A DNA stretch of 64,000 bases from Luzula sylvatica (taxonomy: Eukaryota > Streptophyta > Magnoliopsida > Poales > Juncaceae): the NCBI GenBank assembly GCA_946800325.1, contig OX326959.1:6034501-6098500 (forward strand). The letters run 5' to 3'. Below the pieces are notes generated by a model. The model was not told the origin of the DNA and searched no databases. It saw only the letters and a list, made by a program, of their open reading frames with translations. This document shows, in pieces, positions 32,318-45,600 of this stretch. Position 1 is the first letter of the stretch. Each line of letters starts with the position of its first letter. Position numbers and translations under genes: made by a program.

Positions 32318-32490
32318 ATGTTTTAAATTGTGATATATCGGTCGAAGAGTTTGGTTGTAATTAACATATGATTATCGTTACTGTGGATATTGCAACGTTA
32401 TTAGTAGGTTGCGGTATTGCGTTTTATAAATATTTATTGCAATTTACGCTATAGTGACGTTATTGCGTTGCTATTTAAATTAATAATTAT
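32318..32490. mobile_element. Small MITE (TTTAAATTGCGAT family), copy 1
   Basis: It begins TGTTTTAAATTGTGATATATCGGTC and ends GCGTTGCTATTTAAATTAAT, nearly inverted. A better preserved copy lies at 55600-55790. Confidence 0.55.
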
Positions 32491-33640
32491 AATTATAATT
32501 ATTTCTTGTATACATACCAGTGGAAACATGAAGAAGCATCATCAAATTAACACATTTTTTTTTTGAAAATTGTAATACGTTCTTAGCTCCCAGAGTATTC
32601 ACATCCAATGAAACATTATATTGACAATTATCAAATCATAAATTAATGTATTTCAATTTGGAACACTGTTGTCGCTGTTAAATATATGTGCATATAATTA
32701 GTAGTTAATTCATTACTCTTTCGCAGCGTTGTTGACATTGATGTGAACTTCATTGTACAAATTTTCAATTTTAGAGCACCCAATTCCCAAATTTTCAAAA
32801 ACGACGTTTCCGGCAATCGGGGAAATCTTGTCTTTCACGAAATTGTGATAATTTGCACCATGTTTCTCTTGTAAAACCTTGAAAATTTATTTATTTACAA
32901 CCCAAAATAAAGTGTACCCTAGTCAGCTCCAACGTGAGTAATATTAAGGAAAATTATACTACTCCCTCCAAATTCACCCACCAAATCGGGACATCATTTT
33001 GTCGTGTTTATCAATTCACCCACCTAATTTGTACCCAATTAATTAAGCTTTTAATTAACACCTAAATAAAATGCAACTAAAAATCTAATTAATTAACTTC
33101 TAATTAAACTAATCGATAGTCCAATGAATTAATTTTCAATTTAAATAATCAAATAAAAATTTACAAAATTAACTGGAGGACATTTTGGATGCAAATTGCA
33201 GCTCCTATGTAATCATGATATCAACAATACAATTTGATGGATAAAATATGAAGGCATGATAGAAAGCCTCTAATATTAATTACCAATGTAGATAGATGAT
33301 ACATTGGAAAACTAGTTTAAATAATTAGAATTCTAATATTGGCAGTCTGGCAGGTAGATATAATATTTGCATTAATACAACCTTTTGAGGCTGTAATTAT
33401 TTTTTAACAGTAAATACTTTTTTTTTTGCTTATTTTGGCTTCCAATTAAATACTGGCTCACAAAAGTTCCCTAACAATGACCTATTATTTTTTTATCTGT
33501 ACCATCTACCCAAAAATAAATAATTACTTCTATGAAAAATGTACCTTCTGTGCATGGAACCTTACAAACTTAACATTTACAGTTATATCAGTAAATCTCC
33601 TTATGAATTATAAAGTTATTAAAAAAAATGTAGACATATT

Positions 33641-34722
33641 CGTGGTTCTTAATATCGGTCGAGTAAAAAAAAAATTCGGCAGAGTCAATTCGGATTCGGT
33701 CGGTCCCGACCCGAGTTACGCCTGAAAATATCACCGGCCGAGTGCTGATTTTCCATCGACGAAGTCACTAATGTTTGTCAAAGAGAGAGGAAGACAAAGT
33801 CTTTTGAGTTGACAGGAGGGAGATGGCAAAGATTGTTGAGGCCATATAGTATACTGTATACCTTATGTTTTTTTTATCATTGTTGTTATCACACAACATA
33901 ATAATTTTGATAATTAGTGATTAATTAGTAATCCAATTAATATCAAATTTACATTAATTTTATATGTTAAAAATAATTAATAATTAATTAGCATTTATTT
34001 TTATTGGTACGTTGAAATTAATCATTTTGAAATTAATCATTAATTCGTTTTTGTGTGTTAATTTTGGGCAAAGTAAAATTTCCCAAGATTGTTTGTGGCT
34101 AATAACCTGTTAAGTATTGATATGTTTTTAGTAACTTTCATATTATTTTTTCATTTACACTCACAAACAATCCATTATATTGTTAAGGGCAGTATTAATA
34201 TTTTGTTTTACCATGATATATACTATTTTTTACAACTTAAAATGTATTCTTACGTGTCATGTATTAAGTGGTTGATATATTTTGTTCAAACAATAATATC
34301 ACCAATTAGTATATCGTTGTAAGATAACAAATATAGAAAATAATTCATAATCTAAAATATATTGAAAAATAATTAATCCTTTTTCTCACACTATAAAAAT
34401 ATTATTCTCTACTCATCCCATTTTCAATTATAATTTTTATTTTTTCAATATTGTTTCCAAAAATAATATATTTATATTTTCTAATAATTTTAATAATTTT
34501 TTCCAATATTTTTGGAAAATCATACTCGGCCTATTATGATTCTGATACCGATTCCGATACCGATTTCGTGCTTATAATGTTCATCCATTTTAAAAATATA
34601 TGTTTAATTTTTTGCCATTTTTTCCGATTTTTTCGACTCGGCCGAGTCTGGTCCGAGTCGACCGAGTCCCGAGTCGACGGGACCGTCCGAGCCCGAGTCC
34701 GAGTTCGATATTCATAACCATG
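33641..34722. mobile_element. Mutator-like TIR element in FAR C intron 2
   Basis: The ends are CGTGGTTCTTAATATCGG and, inverted, CATGGTTATGAATATCG, with GACTCGG/CCGAGTC-rich subterminal parts. It is the same family as the element in intron 8 of FAR A and B but in another intron, so an independent insertion. The flanks share ACATATT. About 1.08 kb, non-coding. Confidence 0.7.
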
Positions 34723-35045
34723 CACATATTGTCTCTATATATTTTCTAGCTAATCCCTCCAATATACAGATAGGAAGCAAACCATACTTAATTAATGGCA
34801 GAAAAGGTTAAGGGATATGGTAAGTACCTCAGATTCTACGTACTGTTTTGCGGACTCGTTGTTCTCGGCTCTGACAAGAAGAATGATCTTCTTCACTTGA
34901 GGCTCAACTCTTGTTATTTTCTCCATCAAAATTGACAAAATATATATCATCAATCCAATTGAAATTAGCTGAGAGATACAAAAATGCATTCATGTACTTG
35001 ACAAAATATTTAGTTCATTCTATCGCCGTGATGATTTGGGTCAAT

Positions 35046-35451
35046 TAAAAGGTCTGGTAAAATACTTTATTATTGGATTGCGTTGGATTGAGCGATTCTT
35101 GATTCTGAGAGGCGATCCTTTTATGGGAGATCTACCACCATTCATCTTACCGGAGAGGAAGGAGAAGAGCCGATCCATAGCCCCTTCGGGATTTAGCGGG
35201 ATCGGAGAAATTCAAAGGGAAGAACTAGAACCAGAATCACCTCGATAGAGAAGATTTTGATCTATACAACCCTCTAAACTTTCCATTCAACTCTTTCCTC
35301 AATTTTCTGATTGACGATCATGTAAACAAAGCAAACATATCTCCAAGCAGCTCTTAAAGATCTACCTTCAACTAGCAATGGTCGGACGGTAGCAAAATAT
35401 GGAAAGAAGATAAGGAATGGAAATTCTGTAAATTCAAGCTTACAATACCAA
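35046..35451. other. Unassigned sequence at the broken 5' side of FAR C
   Basis: FAR C intron 1 homology stops near 35045. The next 200 bases hold a 70-codon open frame (RGDPFMGDLPPFILPERKEK...) that I do not recognise. It has higher GC than its surroundings and could be organelle or LINE gag-derived. Confidence 0.3.
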
Positions 35452-35900
35452 TTGGCAAAGAACAGAATTTTCAAAAACAAATGTTACCGTTCTCCCTCAA
35501 ACACTCATTTCATTTCTGAGTGCAGAGAACCAATGAAGTGTTCGAGACGTGGGAAATTAGGACACAAACAAATAAATTGTAGAGTTAATCTCAAACCATT
35601 TTATACAAATTCAAATAATCAAGATAAAAAAAACTCTCAATAGAACTTCATCCTCACATTATAAACAAATTCCTTCATCTTCAATTCCAATTCCAATTCC
35701 TTCTCCTTCTATATATCCCTCTTCAATTCTTTCTCCTTCAACAAAGATTAATTCTGGTATTCTTAGAGTTCATATATCCTCTGGGAAAACATTGTCAAAT
35801 TACAATAAACAAACAATTATCACAGTTATCAACATACCTTCAAAATGGTCTAACTTGAAAGACCTTCTCTCCATCACTTCTGCCTTTGGCTTTCTTACCC
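35452..35900 (+). pseudogene. LINE/retroelement gag-like zinc-knuckle fragment
   Basis: The frame 35452-35643 contains ECREPMKCSRRGKLGHKQINC, a C-x2/4-C-x4-H-x4-C type knuckle with its second Cys altered, of the kind found in plant LINE ORF1 proteins. It ends at a stop. The following bases continue in a similar composition (Ser/Pro-rich when read on) up to a G-run at 35906. It is a fragment without a reverse transcriptase. Confidence 0.5.
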
Positions 35901-35905
35901 ACATA

Positions 35906-36004
35906 GGGGGGGGGGGGGGGGGGGGGGGGTTTAGGGTTTAGGGTTTAGGGTTTAGGGGGGGGGGGGGTTTAGGGTTTAGGGTTTAGGGTTTAGGGGGGGG
36001 GGGG
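35906..36004 (+). repeat. Interstitial telomere repeats TTTAGGG interleaved with G-tracts
   Basis: A run of about 24 G, then TTTAGGG four times, a run of about 13 G, TTTAGGG four more times, and a third G-run. TTTAGGG is the plant telomere unit. The block sits exactly at the junction between the LINE-like fragment and organelle-like DNA. Long G-runs are also a known source of sequencing or assembly error. Confidence 0.9.
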
Positions 36005-36659
36005 CTAGTACTTGCCAAATTCTGATCCTGATTTGATTAGGCAGAAAGCCGCTCTTCCAGAGTCTCGTCCATCGTCTGCATAGGCCACTATTTCATAGCA
36101 TTGGGATCTTCCACCAGTGAGTTAGGCCGAATACTCTACTATATAGATAGGCTAGGCTCCTTCCTCTTTTCTTTTTAATATACACTAAACCTCAAGTCTT
36201 GGTTTCCATGACTCCCCCCCCCCCAAGCCATGACCTATTTGATCCTTCAGAACCAGCTTCTTCAGCATTGAGTAAAGAACAGAAATAAGTTTTCCTTGCG
36301 GAGGGAAAAGCCAAATTCCTTTTGAACAGTTCATCCATATTGTCGAAATGCTAGAATGCACATGATGTCAATCCACAACTCAATATATTGTATATGAGCA
36401 TGCCGTCCTTTCTCGCTGAGTCTCAAGTACTAATGTCGGGAGCTATAGAAGCAAGGATGGACTTCTTTCTCTAACTATCTATAACTCCAATCTCTGGGGA
36501 GGCTCTTCGGCTAGTAAAGCACGCTTGGTCATTCACCCGAAAGCAAGTCGCGTAGTTAGTTTCGAGAACGAGGGGTATCAACTCAACTCTTTCTTTCTCT
36601 CTCGTATATCTTGGCTCTTTTTTTGATGAATCGGTCATACTTCGGCTAAGACAGAAGGC
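36005..36659. other. Possible mitochondrial-derived insert (NUMT-like)
   Basis: Base composition changes here from very AT-rich to near-balanced. Phrases such as TCTTCGGCTAAGACAGAAGG, CACCCGAAAGCAAGTCGCG and CCTTGCGGAGGGAAAAGCC have the look of plant mitochondrial intergenic DNA. No organelle gene was recognised, so this is an impression, not a match. Confidence 0.35.
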
Positions 36660-38030
36660 CAGGGCCGGCCCAGCAGGGTAGGCGGACTCGGCCAGCGCCG
36701 AGAGCCCAAAAATTCGGAAGGCCTACATATATTATATGTATACTATACAGTGTAATACTATTGAATAAACTGAGTACTTTAGGCAATTTCTGCCGTGTAA
36801 CATACCCAGATAAAATTTTCTTTATATGATTTCTTCACTTATTTTTTTTTCATGTTTAATTTGATTCATTTCCTTGTTTATATGCATGATATTCGTGATT
36901 ACCATCTAATTCCAATCATTTCTGCTTTTGAATCATTTCCATTTTCTAATTTCTCCAAAACCTGAAACATTTCTTTCAAAAACAAATCGGCAAGACTGCA
37001 ATAAATCTGCATGACATTTCTTTCAAAATAATTTTGATTCTATAAAAAATTATCTAGGAGACCCCCTTCGAAATTTCTCCAACAACTCTACAACAAATAT
37101 ACAACAGATTTCATCAAAAATAGTTTCGATTCTCCAACAAATCTTCCTGCAGTAGATCCTTTCGAAAGGTTTTCGACGATTATCGCATTAGTTTGAAGAT
37201 TTCTTAAGGTGTGCATCTTTCTTGCGCTCCCTTGTTGACTGACCGATGTGATTTCTGCAATTATTGGAACTAATTTTATTGCATTCAATTATCACAGAAA
37301 CTTGAAGCACGAATTTGATTATTATCGTACCCGTGTGACAATTTCTTTATATTCTACTCTCTCCAATTATCGCAGATTTTCTTATATGTTAACTGGTCAT
37401 TTTTTCCATTCATCATTTTTCAGGTCTTTTATGTGACTTAAATGACAATTTGATCTTAGTTTGACAATTTTACTAAGCAAATCTGATTTTGATCTCAATT
37501 TCCTTGTAGGTTAATATCTTATTTTATTCTCTCCAAGTATTTTTAATTTGACAATTTGACATCGCAAAATTAAAATTGTCACACCGACAAAGCAAATCTG
37601 ACTTTGATTAAAGACTCGGCAAATCGACAATCGGTACAACCGATTCATTTACATACTCTTCTCAAGATAGATTAAATGATTTGGCAATAATATCTATTGA
37701 ACATGATATATTATCAAATATTAAGTGTAAAACATTGATTGACGACTTTGCGTTCAAAAACACAAGAACACAATTAATATGATGAACTCATGTATTTTCA
37801 TTGCTTAGTTTTGCTCGAAATATACTCTTTTGTATCGAATATTGATTTGAATAATGGTATTATTTTTAATGCGGTGTGCTTCTCGAATGATATTTTATTT
37901 TGACAATTTATAAGAATTTTTATGTAATTTTATAAATAGTATAAAAAAATATTTTGTTAGATTCCATGAAGTAAAGAAAAGACCTTTTTTATTTTTGCCG
38001 AGAGCCTTCCGAAATCTTGAGCCGCCCCTG
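36660..38030. mobile_element. hAT element, non-autonomous, with perfect 8-bp target duplication
   Basis: It begins CAGGGCCGGCCC and ends with the inverted CAGGGGCGGCTC. The 8-base sequence CAGAAGGC stands on both sides (36652-36659 and 38031-38038). The subterminal GCCGAGAGCC motif is shared with the elements at 53202 and 53565. It has no transposase; the small open frames inside are not hAT-like. It lies directly left of segmental duplication B. Confidence 0.9.
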
Positions 38031-39674
38031 CAGAAGGCTATCTATATATACAGTATTTCATGGATAAGAATGAGTATTTTTTTCAAATAGAGCTAACTTG
38101 TTAATTTCCATGTAAAATTTTAAAATGAAATATATCATTTAATTTTTTTTAAAACGAAATAAAAATATATTTATTTTTTATTTCCTCTTTCATTGGAGCA
38201 TAAATACCTTTCTAGAATTGTGTAAACATTGCACTGTGAATTTATTAATATATATATTAAAATAAGTATTATTATGAATTTCTTAGGTATTAATATAATA
38301 TTAAGATATAATATGAATTTATTTATATATTAAAATAAGTATTAACATGAATTTATTTATATATTTAAATAGTATATGAATTTATTTACATATTCTTAGT
38401 GCATTCATTTTATTTGTCCAATATTATTGTGTCTCGTTACACGATTGACTACAAAAATTATGCAACGCTAAATCTTGCTCATTATTGTGACTCATTACAC
38501 GATTGGCAGCAAAAATTATAAAACATAAAATAAAAAGGACACGTGTCATGTTGTTCGTTTGACATTATTGGGACTCGTTACACGATTGGCTACACAAATT
38601 ATGAAACATCAATTCTTACTCGTTATTCTCACTCGTTACACGATTAGCTCCAAAATTATTTATACATAAAATCTAAAAAATGGACATTTGTCGCCATCTC
38701 ATGCATTTGAAATTTTTTAATATACTGTAGTATTATCCCTGTATAATTTGGGCTGTTACTACATTATAGCATTATAAAGAATAATTATAGGATAGGATTT
38801 TTTTCTAAATTTTTATTCAAATTAGAAAAGATATTTTGAATATTTTTCAATCATCCATTTCAATTCATAATCAACGCAGTACTTGAATAGAAAATCACAC
38901 ATATGGAACAATTCCATGTATTTTGCCTTCTTTTTATTCTATTCGATTGCTTCTTGCCAGAAATTGTATTTATATTTTATTAGAAATTGTAATGATTAAA
39001 TTTTTCATCGTTGATTTCCTCTGTTGCGTGGATACTTCAAAAATCAAGTAATACCGTATCGGATACCGATACTCGTCGGATAATCGTCGAATAATCGTTG
39101 GATACGTATCGGATACTCCACGCCGTGACGTATCCGAATATGTTATTTCAAAATAATAACATATACTTCTTGGATACGTCCGGATACTTCAAAATAATAA
39201 CGTGGTGTATCCGGATAGTTCTAACGTATATAAAATGTACTTGAAAATAAAATAAAAATTTGAAATCGAAATAAATGGATAATACAAATAAGTAAATAAA
39301 ATAAATATTAACTTAATAAGAAGTTATTTACGTAAAAATAATGTTTTTAGTATTCAAATATATAATATATAAAATTATTAAATATATAAATTATAATTAG
39401 TAAAAACAATAAAATATTATATATAATAGCGTATTGCATTATATGTTTTTTGAAAATTGTTGAATTATCGTATTTATATCGTGTCGGATACGATACCCGT
39501 ATTCGTATTCGTGCAACATAATTGATTTCTGAGTTAGGCTTACTCAGTCATAGACTCATAGACTATGCAAGTAAACTCAATAGTTTCAATTAACATTCAA
39601 GGATCATAAAATTTCAAGCTTGAGGGGCTAATTTGAATATTATGTGATTTCTTCTTCGGTCGGTACCATTTAAT

Positions 39675-40110
39675 CAGTGTTCTGGAAATCGGCCTTGGCG
39701 GCCGATTAATCACCGATTAATCGGTAGTTGAGGGTCCGCCGTCGAGATAAACTCTTGGCATTTTGTGCTTGGCGGATTTCCGCCAAGCGGCCGCCAAGGG
39801 TCCGCCAAGCCACCGCCGAGCCGATTTTTAGATGTGTACAGTTTTTTTTTTTTTTTTTTTTTTTGCAATTTTTTTTTTTTTTTTTTTTTTGAATTGCCAA
39901 CGGGTCCATAGTCTAGTTGGTTGAATGTGAAGCACAAAAAATCATATATTATGAGAGGTTGTGGGATACTATTCAAAATAATGATCGTTTTTATTATGGA
40001 TTGCCAATAGATTTTCATTGACATCAAAAAAATTAGACATCAATAATGAAAACGATCGTTTGGCAGATACTATTCAAAAAAATATATTTGGACTAAATTT
40101 TTTCATATTT

Positions 40111-40164
<54 letters not shown>

Positions 40165-40397
40165 ATTATTTGAGTTTATGTTAGTTTAGTGACGTAGTGT
40201 ATTTTGTTACTTAAATTATTTAAAACTTATTAAAAAAACTGAGATTTGTAATTTTGTTTAATTAATTTAAATATTAAATAAAAAAAATAAAAATCCGCCG
40301 AGGTCCGCCGAGATTCCCGATTAATCCCGATTAATCATCCTGGGCGCTTGATGGTCGTCTGCCGACCAACGAGCGCCGAGCGATTTCTGAAACATTG
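39675..40397. mobile_element. hAT MITE present only in duplication B
   Basis: The ends are CAGTGTTCTGGAAATCGGC and, inverted, CAATGTTTCAGAAATCGC. The 8-base target duplication CATTTAAT is at 39667-39674 and 40398-40405. Copy A holds the empty site with a single CATTTAAT (about 15503). The interior has poly(T) and (AT)n runs and GCCGCCAAG-type repeats, without coding capacity. Confidence 0.92.
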
Positions 40398-40710
40398 CAT
40401 TTAATAAAGAGGGTCGTCGCATCATTATCAAAATGTCCTATGAATAGTCAATTTAGCTTGCTGGCTTCTTTACCGCCCGACATATTGTTGGTATTTTCTT
40501 TCATCTTTCTGCACTTATTTTCATTATTGGTTGAAGTACCAATTAAAGAACTTTGTCCATAATTTGAACTTTCAAAAATATTTTTTCCACTGTTTTTTTG
40601 TTTCTTTCAGGGAATTGATGTTCGAACTACCAATTAAAGTTTTTCTAAAAAATACCAATTAAAAGGTGTATCTACTTTATTCCAAAATAATTAATGTGTG
40701 TCTTAAAAAA

Positions 40711-41410
40711 AAGAATTCTTCAAAAATCCCCTAACTTTTTTGGGATTCCTCAAAAACCCCATAACTTTTTAATTATTTGAAAACCCGGTATAAATTGAAT
40801 TTAATTCTTAAAAAACCCCCTACAAAGGTTAACCTTAACATTCCATCCAATTTTTATTTTTTGGGACAAAAATACCCTTCTTGATTTTCTTTTTATAAAT
40901 TATTTTATTCAATATAAATTAATAAATACATAAATAAATTTAATATTTCATGATAAATATTTCACGTTGATATAATTAAAAATAATTTATGATAATATTT
41001 TACAACTCGCTATTTTATTTTACTATTTATAATATATGTATAAAGTATTACTTTATTAAATAAATATTATTTCACATTACATTTTTAATTTTTACATGAA
41101 AATAATTTTATATAAAAATCATATAATAAATTATAGAATAGTATAATAAATATCATCATATAATATTATGAAATATTAAATTGTAAAATATTATTTATTT
41201 ATTTGTTAATAGAATAAATTCAATTATAAAATAAATTATGAGGGTATTTTGGTCCAAAAAAGTATAATTTGGATGAAAAATGAAAGATAACACTAGTAGG
41301 GGATTTTTGAAGAATTAAACTCAATTTATAGGGGGTTTTTCAAATAATCTATAAGTTAGGGGGTTTTTGAGAAATCCCAAAAAAATTAGGGGATTTTTGA
41401 AGAATTCTCT
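40711..41410. mobile_element. Long-terminal-inverted-repeat MITE (copy B)
   Basis: Counterpart of the element at 16810-17504, with the same ends and the same place in the duplication. Confidence 0.65.
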
Positions 41411-42538
41411 TAAAAAAAGTACCAAATTATATCAGGTTCCTCAAATTCATTTGAACACTTTTATATCACCGATTAGCAATTAATTAACATGATAATTAAC
41501 AAATTATACTTTATTAACGGTTAAGTGATATTGATTAAGAATTGTTAATTCATATGTATTTTAATTATGTATCAATTAATCGTTAATGGAGTGTCTTTTT
41601 GTTAATCACTATGTTAATTAATCGGTGACATAGAGGTGTTGGGATAAATTTGAGAAGCACCATATATGACCTATTAAAATATTATCCATCAATTAGACGA
41701 ATTTGTTGGTGTTCTTTTTCAATCTATCCTAACAACAAGCCCGTTTTCATTCTTGTCGTTATTTCTCATATATTAGCATAGTATATGAAATCCATATCAA
41801 TCTCGCATTTTTTTTTTTCTAATTTTGAGTTTCATGTTTAAATTGGGCAATACGGCAATTTTGGTTAAGAGAATTTCACTACCACTCTCGTTAACATCCT
41901 CAATTACTAATTAGTTTTTTTTTGAATTTCCGCATTAGCTTCGTTTTATTGGTCCCAGTACCCGGTCCAAGCAGTACTGGATTTGTTATTAATGATGGTG
42001 TTATGTTACTCCAAATTAATTTGTAATTTATTATTCATTACATAATCGTATTTCCATTTTATTTCAAAATTTTCATTTCAACCCCTTCAATTTTTTTAAT
42101 TTCCCAACAACATTAAAAAAACTCTTTTAATCAGTGCCACTACTACAAAACATAATATTAACTACAATAATTTTTTCGTCTCCAATACTATTATTAGTTA
42201 CCATATTCCACAATAGCTACAAGAAGTCGTCTCCAATAATGTACAGCCAATAATTGATATATTAAAATATTTTTGGCTACAAAGGTCGTCTCCAATATTA
42301 TTATTGGCGACGGCATGTACTGTGGTAGTTAATAATAGTATTGGCTACCATCTTTTAGGGTCATAGACAATAATTTATTGGTTTTTCCGTAATTATAATT
42401 AAGTTTATAACTGGAATCATAATAATCATAATACATTTGTTCATTGAAATTACAATACAAATCAAACATATATATGAAAAATCACAACTAATCAACCTTA
42501 TAGATAAAATCACATTACTCTAATAATTCTTCGTGGGA

Positions 42539-42541
<3 letters not shown>
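41411..42541. other. 3' flank of FAR B
   Basis: Counterpart of 17505-18635; no gene is seen. Confidence 0.4.

Positions 42542-42634
<93 letters not shown>
42542..42634. repeat. Compound (AT)n(AG)n microsatellite in the FAR B 3' region
   Basis: About 35 AT units then 12 AG units, about 40 bases beyond the FAR B stop codon. The allele differs from copy A in both parts. Confidence 0.9.
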
Positions 42635-42635
<1 letters not shown>

Positions 42636-42673
42636 TCATGTATAAATGCATTTTTGCTTGTTTGATCGTAAAT

Positions 42674-45600
42674 TCACTTCGAGAGATACTTTATGACTCC
42701 GGGAATGTGAATTCTGTAAAAATATTCGTCCCAATCAATTGTTTTTGGGTCAAAATTGAACATTTTTGCTTCGATTTGGTCTTCTTTTGCTATTTTCTGC
42801 CTCAGTCTTTGCAAGTTCATATCATCGAAACTTCACAAAAAATAAAATAAAATAACTATATGATAAGTATAGATATTATAACCTTATCATAATTAGGGAG
42901 GAGGAAGTAAGAGGAAAGCATACCGGCCTTTGAAAAAACCATAAGGGGCATAGAGATCCAGAAGATGAACAAGAAACCGGTATTGTCTATTTAATTCATC
43001 ATATCGATGCGAAAACAGACCACATAATAGCAAGTTTATCATATGCAATAACTGTAAATACAAATACGAAGTATTTTTTAAATCGGAAAAGAACAACTAT
43101 AAATATATTCATAGTAAACATAACAAAGGGGAATTTATGATGTGGGCCAGAAAAAATGACAAAAAAATTCAATTTTTCTTCTTCTCACTTTTTTTTTAAT
43201 TTTTTAATTTCTAGTTTCATATATGTCAATATATAGAAAGCGAAGAGAAATACTTGGAAATAACCATGGTTATCGGACTCGGACTCGGACTCGGCCGGCC
43301 CCGTTGACTCGGGACTCGGATGACTCGGACCAGACAGAAAAAAAAATCGGACTGTTAGTAAAAAAATATCGGGAAAATAGAAAAAAATTATAAAAATATA
43401 TTTAAAAAATTGAAAAACATTATATAAACAAATTCAAGTAATAAAAAACTCAAACTAGGACATAGCATAGTACAATGCATAGTCTTGATACTTGGAATCG
43501 AGTTCGAAAATTATTTTAGAACAAAATTGAACACAAATAAATAAATTTGTGTAAAAAATATTATATTTAATGATAGAATAGTCTATAAATATTTGCATTT
43601 GAATGTGTGTATTGTATTTAAAAAATTGGATTTTGATAAAAAAATGTTATAAAATAAAATAATATACAAAACATTTTTTTGAAAATGATAATAATTAATA
43701 TTATGATATGAGATTTATAATAACTAAAATATATTGAAAAAAAGTGTCATCTAAAACTATCCTCATTATAGTAATTATAATAACTAAAAAAATGTCATCT
43801 AACAATAATTATAATTTTCTATATTAATATAATATATACATAACTTTATTAAGTTCTTAGTTTTATAAATGTTGAATTATTTTATGTTCTTTTTAAATAA
43901 AACTCTTCTATAAGAAAAATAATAACTAGTAATATGATAGAGCTTTTAACTTCAATACAAACCGTACATGTACAGAAATAATTAATGTTCAATGTACTTT
44001 TTATAAAAAGATGCTTAATAGTCTCCTAGAGTTTTTATGAGTAATGATAGGGACCACGAATTTGTATCCACGAATTCTCCTCACATGTCACGTGGCAGAT
44101 GTCAATTGGCTGTATTAAAAGTTGTGCAAAAATGCAACCAATTGCCACCTGCCACGTGACAGGTGAGGACAATTCGTGGGTACAAATTCGTGATCCCTAT
44201 CATTATTCAGTTTTTATAAACGTTGTACTTTTTTTTTTTTTTTTCTGAGAGGACATTAGTCATCTTCTCCTCTTTCAAACACATTTCTCTATTGTTACAT
44301 TCTTTGTTTCCATACCCAAAATACAAGAAAAATATTACATCAATTATCTCCATTATTTTGCGACCTCAGACCAAGATCTTATAATCTCGATGCATGAATT
44401 AAAAAAAATAAAAAAAAATCGGTAACTCGGGTCCGACATTATCGGGGGAGACTCGTTTCGGTTGCCACCGAGTCCGATATAATCGGCCGAGTTTTTTTTT
44501 AACTCGGCCGATATTACGAACCATGGAAATAACGATTTATTTGTTTATAAACAAATATTTAGAAAAATATTCTTTAGTCATCTCCAATTTTTTTCTAAAA
44601 AAATAAATGAACAAAAAAGAGAGAAAGAGATTAACCTCTAAAGGAAATTTGAAACAAAGAATCATGTACACTCTAAAACTCCTCATTGAACTGAAGAAAT
44701 AAATTTTTGTAAATGGCATGATCTTGCCATCTTTTGCGGTACGAGGATTCTCTCTGAAATAACGATACCCACTCTGTTCAAATGTAGAAAATGGTACTGG
44801 ATTTCTGAGAGAAGAACTAGTGTGGTATATAATCTCCACGTCCTCCTCAGAATGCACTATCATTGCAGTCATCATTGCATTCACTACCATGTCTCCTGGT
44901 ATCTACATTTCCAAATAGAGTTAAATAATATTACATTATAAACAAGGACTAATCTATATAGGAGAAGAGCCTTTTGGTTTCATTCTAGATTTTTGACGAA
45001 CAATGTATATTGCAAGTGATTTAATGTATTTTATTAGTATAAAAATATAATTTTTATTGTTTGGTCGGTGCTTCCAACTGTTTGTCGTTTGAATTCATTA
45101 AATATTTTTTACTTGATTTCCCCAAGGAATCCTTCAATATCTTCTGCTCATCATGACAATTATCATTGCAAATGGGATCGAATTAAAGCCAAACAAAATG
45201 GGAACTAGTAATAATAGTTACCACGTCCATGATCTCGTTAAGATCGGCGAGGTAGCACGAGAGACTCCCTTTCAAATATCCTAGTATAAAGCTGTCTATT
45301 GTCCTGTGAGTTAATTTCACATGTTAATTTACATAAAACTTCAATTTTATTTAATAGGACGTAGCCTACAGGCCCTTGCAAATTTGGTAATTTACATGAA
45401 GTATTTACCGGGTGCCTTCCATCCATCCAGGAAGGGGGTCTTTTTGCAGACTAGTAATGATAGTAGGCCTTATGATAACAAGTGGTATGTTTCCTCTCAT
45501 CTCACCTAAAATCATCTCCCCCATAGCTTTTGTGAATACATATGTGTTTGGCCACCCAAAATATCTTGCCCTTAATTTCATCAAAAATACAGAAAAAATC

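Larger units (their letters stand above)
28236..34931 (-). pseudogene. FAR: FAR copy C, pseudogene lacking exons 8-10
   Basis: Exons alignable to FAR A: exon 2 at 34828-34931, exon 3 about 32716-32905, exon 4 at 32518-32621, exon 5 split at 29808-29967 and 31806-31850, exon 6 at 28423-28586, exon 7 at 28236-28317. Exon 1 and exons 8-10 are missing; 3'-flank homology joins almost directly to exon 7. Lesions: exon 2 and exon 4 acceptors lost (AG to AA and to CA), an in-frame stop near the start of exon 3 plus a deletion of about 14 bases, exon 5 split by 1.8 kb of transposons, a +2 frameshift in exon 6, and the exon 7 donor changed to GG. The YVFTKAMGE active site is still readable. It is not expected to make an enzyme. 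Confidence 0.9.

Noticed and set aside
39841..39891. Poly(T) tracts as a retroposon tail
   Set aside because: They lie within a hAT MITE whose ends and 8-base duplication are clear; slippage-prone runs only.
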